From: CAYMAI01 sp964388445
GTDB taxonomy: Bacteria > 4484-113 > JAGGVC01
Direction: 5' to 3'
DNA: 64,000 bases
NCBI GenBank assembly: GCA_964388445.1
Contig: CAYMAI010000006.1
Span: 189,635-253,634 of the forward strand
In this document: piece by piece, positions 50,289 through 59,240 of the stretch
Layout of the letters: each line of letters starts with the position of its first letter
Numbering within the stretch: the first letter of the stretch is position 1
Notes under the pieces: generated by a model
Database searches by the model: none
Seen by the model: only the letters and a program-made list of their open reading frames with translations
What the model was told of the DNA's origin: nothing
Made by a program: the position numbers and the translations under genes

Positions 50289-50523
50289 GCCGTTTACGTA
50301 TGGTAATTGAGCATTGGAATCGCAAATGCGGGCGATGCGGCGAACATGCGCGCTCGAATTCAGGCATTCTTTTTGTTTACAATTCGGTTTGCCGAATGCT
50401 TGGCTGCAATTGGCATCGATTTAACTTTCCTATTTCAAATTTGCCAATCCCGTTTGCTTGCATGGAAGGCACTCCTGTGATACGATTATTCGCTTTATAA
50501 GCAGCATTTGTCCGAGGTTCATT

Positions 50524-51624
50524 GTGGATTTTGCTAAACGAGTAGATAAGCTTACCGAAAGGTTTGCGGATCTTGGCGTAGACGGCTTTTTGCTTATGCC
50601 ATCGCACGGCATAGGTATCAACGCGAATATTTTCTATTTAACCGGATTCGAAGGCTCTTCCGCGTTTTTGTTCATTTCGAAATCGGCGCGCGTATTCGTT
50701 ACAGACAGCAGATATCTCGAACGCGTGCAGTCGGAGATTAAGGGTTGGGATTTTGCAGATATTTCAGGAAAGAAATTACCCGAATTATTTGCATCGCTGA
50801 ACGGAAAACTTGGAATTTCAAAACTCGGATTCGAGGCTGGACAGGTTCCGTTCGCGACAGCCGAAAAGCTTCGTGATGATTTCGCTCCTGTGGAACTCGT
50901 TGCAACAACGGGCGTCGTGGAGGATATGCGGACTGTAAAAGACGGCGCCGAAGTGTCGCTTATCCGTGAAGCCGTGAGGATAAACGAAGATTGCTTCGGC
51001 TATCTTCTGACCCTACTAAACGACGACATAACGGAGCGTGAAATTGCGGCGGAATTCGAGTATGCGCTCCGCAAGCGCGGCGCATTGCTTTCAAGTTTTC
51101 CGCCGATTATCGCCGCGGGATCGAACGCATCGAAACCTCACGCGGGTTTCACCGACCAAAAACTCGTTCCCGGCGCGCCTTTAACCATCGATATCGGCGT
51201 GTTCTACAAAGGTTATTGTTCAGACATGACCCGCACTTTGTTTTATAAAGACTGCCCTGAAATCTGGCGGCAAAGGTACGAAGCCGTGCTCGCTGCAAAA
51301 AACGCCGCACAGGACTATGTCCGGGCCGGGCAAACAGGCGAGGAAGTCGACGCGGTGGCTAGGCGAACGATAATCGAATCGGGCTTCGAGCGGGACGTTT
51401 ATACCCATGGATTGGGGCACGGAATCGGAATCGAAATTCACGAAGCGCCAAGATTTGCAGTAGGATTTACCGGCGAAATACCGCTGGGAGCAGTGCTTTC
51501 GTGCGAACCCGGTATTTACGTACCCGGCGAAGGCGGCGTGAGAATCGAAGATTTGGTTCACATAACGGAAACCGGGGCGGTTAACCTTAACAGCCTCGAT
51601 ACGACGTTGAAGGTTGTGGGTTGA
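50524..51624 (+). CDS. pepP: Xaa-Pro aminopeptidase (M24B)
   Basis: About 366 residues from a GTG at 50524 with GAGG upstream; an extension to 50458 is rejected. The creatinase-like N-terminal domain (VDGFLLMPSHGIGINANIFYLTGFEGSSAFLFI) is followed by the pita-bread domain: LTIDIGVFYKGYCSDMTRTLF (two Asp ligands), THGLGHGIGIEIHEAPRF (His) and LSCEPGIYVPGEGGVRIEDLVHI (two Glu). It removes N-terminal residues before proline. It is directly upstream of efp, a common pairing in bacteria. Confidence 0.93.
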   Translation: MDFAKRVDKLTERFADLGVDGFLLMPSHGIGINANIFYLTGFEGSSAFLFISKSARVFVTDSRYLERVQSEIKGWDFADISGKKLPELFASLNGKLGISKLGFEAGQVPFATAEKLRDDFAPVELVATTGVVEDMRTVKDGAEVSLIREAVRINEDCFGYLLTLLNDDITEREIAAEFEYALRKRGALLSSFPPIIAAGSNASKPHAGFTDQKLVPGAPLTIDIGVFYKGYCSDMTRTLFYKDCPEIWRQRYEAVLAAKNAAQDYVRAGQTGEEVDAVARRTIIESGFERDVYTHGLGHGIGIEIHEAPRFAVGFTGEIPLGAVLSCEPGIYVPGEGGVRIEDLVHITETGAVNLNSLDTTLKVVG

Positions 51625-51640
51625 TGGAGGTAAGAACTAG

Positions 51641-52204
51641 GTGATTTCGGCGAACGATTTGAAACCGGGCGTGGTCTTTGAATTCAAGGACAGCGTTTGG
51701 AAAGTGCTCGAATATGCGCATATCAAGCCCGGAAAGGGTCCCGCATTCGTGCGCATAAAAATCCGGGATTTGCGATCGGGAGCGATCGTTGAAGAAACAT
51801 CGAGAACCGATGCCAAGTTTCAGGACGTTCGCATCGAAGGCCGGGAGTTGCAATACCTGTACGGGGATAACGACCTTTTAACCTTGATGGACAACGAAAC
51901 CTACGAGCAATTCGAAGTGAGCAGGGCAGTTTTCGGCGATATAACGAAGTTCATTCGTGAAGGCGAGAACGTGAAGGGCGAATTTATCGGTTCAGAGATT
52001 ATCAATATCGAATTGCCGATAACCGTAGTTCTGGAAGTTGTCGAAACCGAACCGGGAGTGCGTGGCGATACCGTCTCCAACACTACAAAACCCGCCACTT
52101 TGGAAACCGGCGCCATCGTTAAAGTTCCGCTTTTTGTAAATACCGGCGAAAAGCTGAAAATCGATACCCGAACGGGTGATTATCTCGAACGGGCGAAGGA
52201 TTGA
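51641..52204 (+). CDS. efp: Translation elongation factor P
   Basis: 187 residues from a GTG with GGAGG upstream. ISANDLKPGVVFEFKDSVWKVLEYAHIKPGKGPAFVRIKIRDL places the modifiable lysine at the tip loop (residue 32, PGKGPAF). The later domains contain NDLLTLMDNETYEQFEV and the C-terminal KVPLFVNTGEKLKIDTRTGDYLERAKD. EF-P relieves ribosome stalling at polyproline. No lysine-modification gene (epmA/B or rhamnosyl transferase) lies in the window. Confidence 0.97.
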   Translation: MISANDLKPGVVFEFKDSVWKVLEYAHIKPGKGPAFVRIKIRDLRSGAIVEETSRTDAKFQDVRIEGRELQYLYGDNDLLTLMDNETYEQFEVSRAVFGDITKFIREGENVKGEFIGSEIINIELPITVVLEVVETEPGVRGDTVSNTTKPATLETGAIVKVPLFVNTGEKLKIDTRTGDYLERAKD

Positions 52205-52359
52205 TTTTTTTGGCTATTTTTGTTAAATTTGTACGGTTAATCGCATTTTCCGTTTGCGCGAATTGGACTGTGGGTATAACATCCCCGGTTGAAATTCCAT
52301 CCCCGGTCGTCCGGGGAACGAGGGCTTTACCGCCTCACGTGTTTTTGGAGGTTTGAGAG

Positions 52360-55300
52360 ATGAATAAATTTAGCTATTTCTCGGTAGCGGTTTTGGTTGC
52401 GATACTTCTCGCTTTCGCCGTATCTTGCGGTGGCGGCGGGAATCCTTCCGCGCCTTCAGGTGGCGGATCGGGTCCGTCCCAAGACAACGGCGGAAACAAT
52501 CCCGACCCGCAGATTCCGGGCGCATCGCCGATATCGTTGCTTATTTCCGCGACGCCAAGTTCCGGGCCTGCGCCGCTCGTGGTTAACCTGTTCGTAAGCG
52601 CAACGGGAGGCCGCGAACCATACGAATTCGCTTGGGACTTTGAAAACGACGGAATCTTCGATTCGTCCGCTCAAACTCCTTACCACACGTATAACGTCAC
52701 AAGCGTTGCTCGTGTAAGGGTAAAGGACGCGGCCGGAAATGAAGCTAACGGCTATCGGACGATTCTTGTGAACGGACAAGCGCCAGCGGAAAATCCTCCT
52801 CCATTGCGTGCCTTTTTCGGAATCGATAAATCGGCTGGACCTGTTCCGCTGCACATCAATTTCGACGGTTTCGCCTCCGGCGGAACGCCTCCCTACACGT
52901 ACAAATGGGATTTCGATAACGACGGAAGCTTCGATTCTTTCGTCGAAGATCCTTTCAATACTTACCAAACCATCGGGACGCCGGTTGACCTGGACGGAAA
53001 CGGTTTCCCCGACAAATGGGTTTACTATCCAACCCTTGAGGTCGTCGACGCGATTGGCCGCAGGGCGGCTTTCAATCTCGAAATTAACGTAATCCCCGCA
53101 AGCACGACGCTTGTGATTTCAGCATTTGCCAATCCTCCCATCGGCCAAGCGCCGCTGTTCGTAACATTCGACGGCGGAGCGGAAGGCGGAATCGGGCCGT
53201 ACGAATTCAAGTGGAGTTTCGGCGACGGCGAAAGTACCGACTGGCAGTCGGTTTCGCAGGCGGACCACATTTACACTTCGGCCGGCGTATATCAGGCATC
53301 GCTATCCGTGCGAGACAGCGAAGGATTGGTGGTATTGAGCGGCAACGTGCCCGTAAGGGTCGAAGATTCGCAGCAGCTCAAAGTTGTAATCAAGTCCAAC
53401 GTCGTCAATGCTAGCGTTCCTTTCAATAGCCAGTTTACAAGCGAAATCAGCGGCGGTAAGGAACCTTACACCTACAATTGGGTATCCTACAGCCAATCCA
53501 CTCTTGTTGACGATGAAGTAAATCCGGAGCGCGCACTTGTGGGCAGCGCAATCGTCACTCCCGCTCTATCGAATATGGCGAACCCGAATATTCACTTCGC
53601 CAATATGCCGATAACTGCAGGCACTTACGACCCGGTCGTAGTTCAGCTTGTGGTAATAGATGCGCTCGGAAACGAAGCGGTTTCGAATGCCATTACGGTC
53701 ACCCCGCAGCCGGCGAGTTTCAGCTTCGATGCGCTTCTTCCTCCTACGAATAATCTCGTAGACAGCGCAACCGGCCAAGCTCACGGCTCCAATTTCGGAA
53801 CGGCGACGCCGGGAAGGCGCTCAAATCCTGCGGTTTATACGCATCCGTTTACAGGCATTACCTTCATGTTCGGCGGCGATATTCTTAACGACTCTGGCGG
53901 ATTCACGGGAGTAGTCGATTTGACGGACAGTGCATGGGCGTACAATCCGAATGGCATCGACCCCACAACCGACGCTCCCGCAGGGTATACGACAGGTTTC
54001 CGTAATCGTGCAGTTCTTTATCCCGCAAACTCTTGGGCGCAACTTAATACGGTCGAAACTTCGGCCGCGGGAGACGGCTCGCTCGGAGGAATCGGCGGCG
54101 GAGCATTTCCCTCAGATGCGGTTAGATATATGACTCCCGCTCAAACCACAATTAGAACAGCGCAGTTTATTCCAAGGGGAAGCGCGGCTGCCATATTCAT
54201 TCACGAACCGGTTGAAACAAATCCCGATGGAGCTGACTTTACTGGATGTATGACTTCCCCAGCGGGGCCGGGTTATCCCGGTAACCCGGATGATCCAAAC
54301 GATCAAGGAATGGATGTTAACCCGATGAACGGCCCCGGCCTTGGCGTTCCGGTGTTTTACGTCGTCGGCGGTCGGGATTCTGGCGGCAATGCACTTACAA
54401 CCGTTCAGAAGTACTACCCCGGGGGTTTCGGAACCGAGCTTCTTCCCATCGACAGCATGGAAGCTTGCCAGAACTTCACCGGAGACTTTCAGGTGACTAA
54501 TAACCAAGTAGATATTTGGCGGAACACGTTCCTATCTCCCGATAGGGACTATTGGCCGCAAGTTGATGACGATCCCCGTCGTCCGGTGGTCCCGGTCAGG
54601 CTTCCCGGTGGAGGCCAGCAAGGCGCGGGTCCCCTTGCACAGCTTCCGGTTGGAGTTTACGGGCATAGCGGATTCGCAATCGAGTCGCTTCCCTATTTGG
54701 GACCGCTTCCCTTCCCACTCGGCCCGTTTTACTTCATCTATATTATGGGCGGCAAGGAATCCGACGGTCACGTTAGCAACGAATTCAGAATTCTCGACAC
54801 CCGCACTAATCCCGCCGACGTTCAGGGCGGCGGCAATCAGAATCCGCGCAATCCTCAATATCCAATGTGGTCCTACGTGCGAGCGGGTAATACGCAGTCA
54901 GGTCCGATTCAGTTCATGCCTGTCGAGCGTTACGATTTCGACATAGTAATGCAATGGCCGGATCCGGCAGTCGGCGGTCTTTGGAAGGTTTACGTTTTCG
55001 GCGGCACAAACCAAAACGGCGAATACGTTGGTCAGGTCGATGTCTTTACATTCGAAAATACCTTCGGTCCGAACACCGGTACTTGGTCAACGCTTACCAA
55101 TCTTCCAGATCCAACTTCGGGCAATAACGCATCTCTCGGTTTCACTTCGGTCTCCGGATTCGTCTATCATGTATTCGGCGGACGCAACAGAGACAAGATT
55201 CTCGGCGACGTATATACCCTCGACGGATCGAACGTTGTGCCAAATGCGCTAAGTCTCATTCCCAAATACGGAACGGGCCTCGGCTATTCCTATGGTGCGC

Positions 55301-55410
55301 CGGACCGCGGAGCAGCGCCGGCGTGGCCCAACGCTCCGACCTATTACAGGGTTGCCGGTATCGATGAAGCGGGACTCAATCCTTACGTTGAAAAATTCCA
55401 GGTGCCGTAA
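52360..55410 (+). CDS. Lipoprotein with PKD repeats and Kelch-like propeller
   Basis: 1016 residues with GGAGG before the ATG. A lipobox (LLAFAVSCGGGG) and a Gly/Pro/Asn linker lead to three to four PKD-type domains. Each starts with ISATPSSGPAPLVVNLF-like segments and contains YEFAWDFENDGIFDSSAQTPYHTY, YTYKWDFDNDGSFDSF or YEFKWSFGDGEST. The C-terminal half (about 490-1000) has Kelch-like repeats (FMFGGDILNDSGGF, FYVVGGRDSGGNALTTVQKY, YVFGGTNQNGEYVGQVDVF, HVFGGRNRDKILGDVY). A surface adhesin or glycan-interacting protein is inferred. A 155-nt leader carries GC-rich stems. Confidence 0.82.
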   Translation: MNKFSYFSVAVLVAILLAFAVSCGGGGNPSAPSGGGSGPSQDNGGNNPDPQIPGASPISLLISATPSSGPAPLVVNLFVSATGGREPYEFAWDFENDGIFDSSAQTPYHTYNVTSVARVRVKDAAGNEANGYRTILVNGQAPAENPPPLRAFFGIDKSAGPVPLHINFDGFASGGTPPYTYKWDFDNDGSFDSFVEDPFNTYQTIGTPVDLDGNGFPDKWVYYPTLEVVDAIGRRAAFNLEINVIPASTTLVISAFANPPIGQAPLFVTFDGGAEGGIGPYEFKWSFGDGESTDWQSVSQADHIYTSAGVYQASLSVRDSEGLVVLSGNVPVRVEDSQQLKVVIKSNVVNASVPFNSQFTSEISGGKEPYTYNWVSYSQSTLVDDEVNPERALVGSAIVTPALSNMANPNIHFANMPITAGTYDPVVVQLVVIDALGNEAVSNAITVTPQPASFSFDALLPPTNNLVDSATGQAHGSNFGTATPGRRSNPAVYTHPFTGITFMFGGDILNDSGGFTGVVDLTDSAWAYNPNGIDPTTDAPAGYTTGFRNRAVLYPANSWAQLNTVETSAAGDGSLGGIGGGAFPSDAVRYMTPAQTTIRTAQFIPRGSAAAIFIHEPVETNPDGADFTGCMTSPAGPGYPGNPDDPNDQGMDVNPMNGPGLGVPVFYVVGGRDSGGNALTTVQKYYPGGFGTELLPIDSMEACQNFTGDFQVTNNQVDIWRNTFLSPDRDYWPQVDDDPRRPVVPVRLPGGGQQGAGPLAQLPVGVYGHSGFAIESLPYLGPLPFPLGPFYFIYIMGGKESDGHVSNEFRILDTRTNPADVQGGGNQNPRNPQYPMWSYVRAGNTQSGPIQFMPVERYDFDIVMQWPDPAVGGLWKVYVFGGTNQNGEYVGQVDVFTFENTFGPNTGTWSTLTNLPDPTSGNNASLGFTSVSGFVYHVFGGRNRDKILGDVYTLDGSNVVPNALSLIPKYGTGLGYSYGAPDRGAAPAWPNAPTYYRVAGIDEAGLNPYVEKFQVP

Positions 55411-55428
55411 ACCTGATTTGATTTGCCT

Positions 55429-55457
55429 TCGGGCCGTCTTTCCGGGGGCCCGATTTC
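55429..55457 (+). terminator. Candidate terminator/attenuator between the two PKD genes
   Basis: TCGGGCC (55429-55435) and GGCCCGA (55447-55453) form a perfect 7-bp stem with an 11-nt loop, followed by TTTCT. It may end the first gene partially or attenuate the second. Confidence 0.45.
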
Positions 55458-55477
55458 TCGGCTAGGAGGTTTTGTAA

Positions 55478-58222
55478 ATGTCCAGAATTTCGATAATGCT
55501 CCTTTTGGCGGCGCTAGCGGCCTTTCTGATTGCCTGCGGCGGCAAGGGAACCGGTATTCCTACAGGCGGCGGCCAGACGGGCGGAGATCGCACAGGCAAT
55601 CAGCAGGATCCGGGCACTCAGCAGCCTGCGGACGATTCTGACCTAGAGGTCGTATTCGTTTCAGCTACTCCCGAAGTAGGCCCAACACCTATGAAGGTCG
55701 ACTTTCTTGCCGTGGTACGCGGAGGAATACCGCCTTACAATTTCTATTGGGATTTTACCAATGACGGTGCTGCCGATACGATAGCTAATCAACAAACGGT
55801 AACTACCGCTGCCGCAACTTACACATATCCTTTTCTCCAATCGGATGCAGCGGCAGGCCTTAATCAATCCACGTTCACGGCACGTTTCTGGGTTACCGAC
55901 AGCCGAATCGACGCTCAAAGCAAACCAAATCCAGCTCAGCGTATAAGCGACCCGGTGACAATCGTGGTTACAAGCGGATCGAGCTTCGTTTTCGATCCGA
56001 CTCGTACCGGCATTGTTTCTCAATCCCTTGCCCAGGAATCGATTAGCTGGAAATTCAACGCTTCCGATGCTAACGAACCGCTTCGCATAACCGATTTTTA
56101 TACTTTCAAGAGCGGCGAGGACATCAGATTCAACGCGAGAGCGACCGAAGGCGTTCCACCGTATAAATATAGGTGGAATTTCGATTACGCTACGCTGGTT
56201 CCCGGTGCGCAGGACGTTTTCCGGCCGGTGAATCAGGATTTCCGTGTGGATTCGACCATCGAGGGACCGCACATATCCTTCAGTTACAACGATATGCCCG
56301 AAGTGGAGGAAGAAGCAAATTACAGGCTTGTTCTTCTTCAGGCGGTTGATTCGAGAGGCAATTCGGTTCAGCAGTTCATCGGCATTAAAATAGTACCTAC
56401 GGAATTTACTCCTCCGCCGCCGCCGCTATCTTTCAAGGTTTTCGTGACAACTGAACCGCCTGTTACGCTCGACGACGACCCGGCTCCATTCAGCGCGGGA
56501 GACATACCAATTCGTGTTTACATTGACAAAAACAACGTGGACGCAATTGGAATGCCGATAATTCCTTCGGTGCATTTCAGCGCTGCGGTTTCGACGAATC
56601 CGGCTGAATCCGGTACTCCCCCATATTTCTATTACTGGGATTTTGAAGGCGACGGGCTTGTAGATTCGAAAGTGGCTTCGCCGACCGTTCCATTCTGGAA
56701 TGCGGAGAAGCGGGCCGTATATAACCCCTACAGAAATGCCGGCGATTATGTCTGCAAGCTGACGATAAAGGATGGCGTCGGCGTTACTACAACGATTAAT
56801 ATTCCGGTTAGGGTCGAAGACGTAACGGGGCAAAACCCGATTAACGTGCTCAAAGTTACTCCCTTTGCGTATCCGAAAGACAGCTTGAGCAGTAGAGCCG
56901 AGTTTTTCTCCGTCGATACCGATGTGGTTTTCAACGTTGAAATGTCCGGCGGCACTCCGCCCTATACAGTCGTTTGGGACAGGGATTACGACGGACTAAT
57001 TTCCGCGGGCGAAGCGGCTCAGGCGGTTATTTACGACCCGGCGGACACGGGGCTATCTCCCGAAGATAAATTCCTCCTGCTTAATTTCGAAGCAGGGCAG
57101 CTTACAAATGGCTATTATCCGGGCGGCGTGCGCGTTACGGATTCGGCGGTTCCGCCGACACAGGTGTTTGCGCATGCTCCGGTGAGCATTACCGAGCTTC
57201 CCGCTCAGCGAGTATCCGGCGGACTCGAACCCCGCTCTCATCATGGAATGTCGTTTATTGGCGGCGACGTGTATATGATTGGCGGCTTCGTAGGCAACGT
57301 TGCATTGCAGCTTGTCGAGCGCGTCCGCTGGGGCGACAGCTCATATGCGGTGGAGACTTCCCGTTCAATCGGCGGCAGCGTTACGGACATGCCCACGCCA
57401 AGAGGCGGTCTTGCGGTCGGACAGATTCGCAACCATATAATTGCAGTTGGCGGAACGACCAACATTCTCGGCAATACCGGAGCGGTCGAAACGATGCTTG
57501 TGGACGCTCAGAATTTCGCGTTCTGGGTGAACCGTCCGATTGTAGGAAGCCGTAGCAGCGTTCGTAAAAATTTGACCGGTCTGAATATGGCGCCTGCCAC
57601 CGTAAGGTTGAATTTCGGTGGGACAATCGGCACGGCAGATGCAGACGGCTTTCTCGTATGCGGAGGGAGGGAAGATAGTGGTTCTGTTTCGGCCACTTCC
57701 TGGTTCTTCCTGCCGCACGAAGGATGGCCCAATTACGATCCGGCCCAGTTCAACCCATCCCAGTTCGATTTCTGGCTAATCTTGGACAATATGATTACTC
57801 CCCGCTACGATTTTGCAATGGCATCGATCGGCGATTGGGTGTTCACTATAGGCGGAATCACGGCGGACGGTAAACTTTCCAAAGCGGTCGAAGCATTCAA
57901 CACTCAAAATTTCGTTTGGGTGGCATTCCCACAGCTTCCCGATGCTCGCGCAGGCGCGATGGCTATATCCCACGCAGGGGAAGATTTCATCGGAGTGTAC
58001 GGCGGATACAATAGCGTAAAGAGCGACGGTAGTTTCGAACTCGCCCCGAACGACTACGTATTCAGCACTTCGACCGGCGCTTGGTCGCGTACGGAGAATA
58101 TGCAGCAGCGCAGAGCGTACCTCGGCGGAACGGTAATCAATCAAGCCTTGTTCGCTCAAGGCGGCGTCAACGAAAGGCAGGCCGAACTTCCTTCGTTCTT
58201 GGAGGTTCGCATAGCGCCTTAG
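55478..58222 (+). CDS. Second PKD/Kelch-like lipoprotein
   Basis: 914 residues, GGAGG before the ATG and lipobox AAFLIACGGKG. PKD-like domains appear at about 55-180 (FVSATPEVGPTPMKVDFLAVVRGGIPPYNFYWDFTNDGAAD), 210-310 (EGVPPYKYRWNFDY), 330-450 (TPPYFYYWDFEGDGLVDSKV) and 460-590 (GGTPPYTVVWDRDYDG). A Kelch-like propeller follows from 600 (HHGMSFIGGDVYMIGGFVG, IRNHIIAVGGTTN, IGDWVFTIGGITADGKLSKAVEAFN). It is a paralogue of the gene before it and is ended by a strong terminator. Confidence 0.82.
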   Translation: MSRISIMLLLAALAAFLIACGGKGTGIPTGGGQTGGDRTGNQQDPGTQQPADDSDLEVVFVSATPEVGPTPMKVDFLAVVRGGIPPYNFYWDFTNDGAADTIANQQTVTTAAATYTYPFLQSDAAAGLNQSTFTARFWVTDSRIDAQSKPNPAQRISDPVTIVVTSGSSFVFDPTRTGIVSQSLAQESISWKFNASDANEPLRITDFYTFKSGEDIRFNARATEGVPPYKYRWNFDYATLVPGAQDVFRPVNQDFRVDSTIEGPHISFSYNDMPEVEEEANYRLVLLQAVDSRGNSVQQFIGIKIVPTEFTPPPPPLSFKVFVTTEPPVTLDDDPAPFSAGDIPIRVYIDKNNVDAIGMPIIPSVHFSAAVSTNPAESGTPPYFYYWDFEGDGLVDSKVASPTVPFWNAEKRAVYNPYRNAGDYVCKLTIKDGVGVTTTINIPVRVEDVTGQNPINVLKVTPFAYPKDSLSSRAEFFSVDTDVVFNVEMSGGTPPYTVVWDRDYDGLISAGEAAQAVIYDPADTGLSPEDKFLLLNFEAGQLTNGYYPGGVRVTDSAVPPTQVFAHAPVSITELPAQRVSGGLEPRSHHGMSFIGGDVYMIGGFVGNVALQLVERVRWGDSSYAVETSRSIGGSVTDMPTPRGGLAVGQIRNHIIAVGGTTNILGNTGAVETMLVDAQNFAFWVNRPIVGSRSSVRKNLTGLNMAPATVRLNFGGTIGTADADGFLVCGGREDSGSVSATSWFFLPHEGWPNYDPAQFNPSQFDFWLILDNMITPRYDFAMASIGDWVFTIGGITADGKLSKAVEAFNTQNFVWVAFPQLPDARAGAMAISHAGEDFIGVYGGYNSVKSDGSFELAPNDYVFSTSTGAWSRTENMQQRRAYLGGTVINQALFAQGGVNERQAELPSFLEVRIAP

Positions 58223-58248
58223 TTGCTTTTGAAAATGAATTTAAAAAA

Positions 58249-58274
58249 CCCGTCCATAAGGGCGGGTTTTTTTT
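58249..58274. terminator. Strong intrinsic terminator, probably bidirectional
   Basis: CCCGTCC (58249-58255), loop ATAA and GGGCGGG (58260-58266), followed by eight T on the plus strand and preceded by six A, so it also works on the minus strand. It separates the second PKD gene from the convergent STAS gene. Confidence 0.92.
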
Positions 58275-58298
58275 CGAACAAATGCCGAGATTATCCGA

Positions 58299-58631
58299 TT
58301 ATTTAAGCTGGGATTTTGCCTCGGAAATGCTGGCGAATATTTTGAAGACCCTATCAAGCTTGGTAATCGACAGAAGCTGAGTTACGTTCGTTGTTAGCCC
58401 GGCAAGAGCGAAGCCGCGGTCTTCAAGCGAGCATTTTTTGAAAATCGATACCAGTTGACCGATTCCAGAGCTGTCCATAAACGACACGCCCGAGAGATCG
58501 AGTATCAAAATTTTGGATTCTTCGCCAAGTGCGGCGAGTTTTTCGGCAACGGCCGCGCCTCCCGAAAGGTTGAACTCGCCCTCGCACTTAAACACCGACA
58601 ACTGACCGTCGCGCTCTTCCGTTATGTTCAT
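58299..58631 (-). CDS. STAS-domain anti-sigma factor antagonist-like protein
   Basis: 110 residues. VFKCEGEFNLSGGAAVAEKLAAL and KILILDLSGVSFMDSSGIGQLVSIFKKC match the SpoIIAA/RsbV STAS fold, with the phosphorylatable Ser in the DSSGIG motif. Such proteins take part in partner-switching control of sigma factors or other effectors. TATAAT on the minus strand lies at 58664-58669, about 35 nt before the ATG. No kinase or phosphatase partner lies nearby. Confidence 0.88.
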   Translation of the reverse strand: MNITEERDGQLSVFKCEGEFNLSGGAAVAEKLAALGEESKILILDLSGVSFMDSSGIGQLVSIFKKCSLEDRGFALAGLTTNVTQLLSITKLDRVFKIFASISEAKSQLK

Positions 58632-58710
58632 AATTTTTCCGCAAAAGTGTATTGCAAAAGCAGATTATAGCAGATAATCGGCGGAATTTATCGTGATATA
58701 ATCCCGGCCG

Positions 58711-59190
58711 ATGCACGACGTGGAATCTCTGAAGTGCTACACGATCGGACACAGCGAACTTGGAGCCGAGGAGTTCCTTTCGCTTGTTTCGACCCGATTT
58801 ATAGACCTTGTGGTGGACGTGCGCGCGTTTCCTTATCTGAATCATCTTCCTCAATTCGACCGAAACAGGATCGACGCGCTTCTTCATAAAAGCGGCATTA
58901 ATTACATTTGGATGGGTTTGCTTTTGGGAAATTTAACCGCATCTGGCAGGCTTGATCCGGTAGAAAGAGAGCGCGAAATCACATATCAGGAGGGTATCAA
59001 AAAGCTAATGGACTTGCTACCGGGCAGGCGGGTTTGTCTGTTATCGACCGAAGCGGATTGGCGCGTTTCGCACAGGCACACGCTGATTGCCCAAACGCTA
59101 ATGAGATATGGAATAGAAGTATTCCATTTGGAACTAGACGGTACGGTCACCCCTGCCCAGCAAGATTTGTTTCACATGGAAGAGAACTGA
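58711..59190 (+). CDS. DUF488 family protein
   Basis: 159 residues. It begins KCYTIGHSELGAEEFLSLVSTRFIDLVVDVRAFPYLNHLPQFD, the DUF488 start (TIGHS, DVR.FP), and includes INYIWMGLLLGN and VCLLSTEADWRVSHRHTLIAQTL, where many members have CAE..P..CHR; here the Cys is replaced (STEADWRVSHRH). Function is uncertain in the family. TATAAT at 58697-58702 lies 8 nt before the ATG, without a ribosome site, so a leaderless message is likely. Confidence 0.85.
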   Translation: MHDVESLKCYTIGHSELGAEEFLSLVSTRFIDLVVDVRAFPYLNHLPQFDRNRIDALLHKSGINYIWMGLLLGNLTASGRLDPVEREREITYQEGIKKLMDLLPGRRVCLLSTEADWRVSHRHTLIAQTLMRYGIEVFHLELDGTVTPAQQDLFHMEEN

Positions 59191-59240
59191 TAAAACGTTC
59201 GCTCCGATTTTGCGTCATCATTGACGCTGCTTAAACTCTA

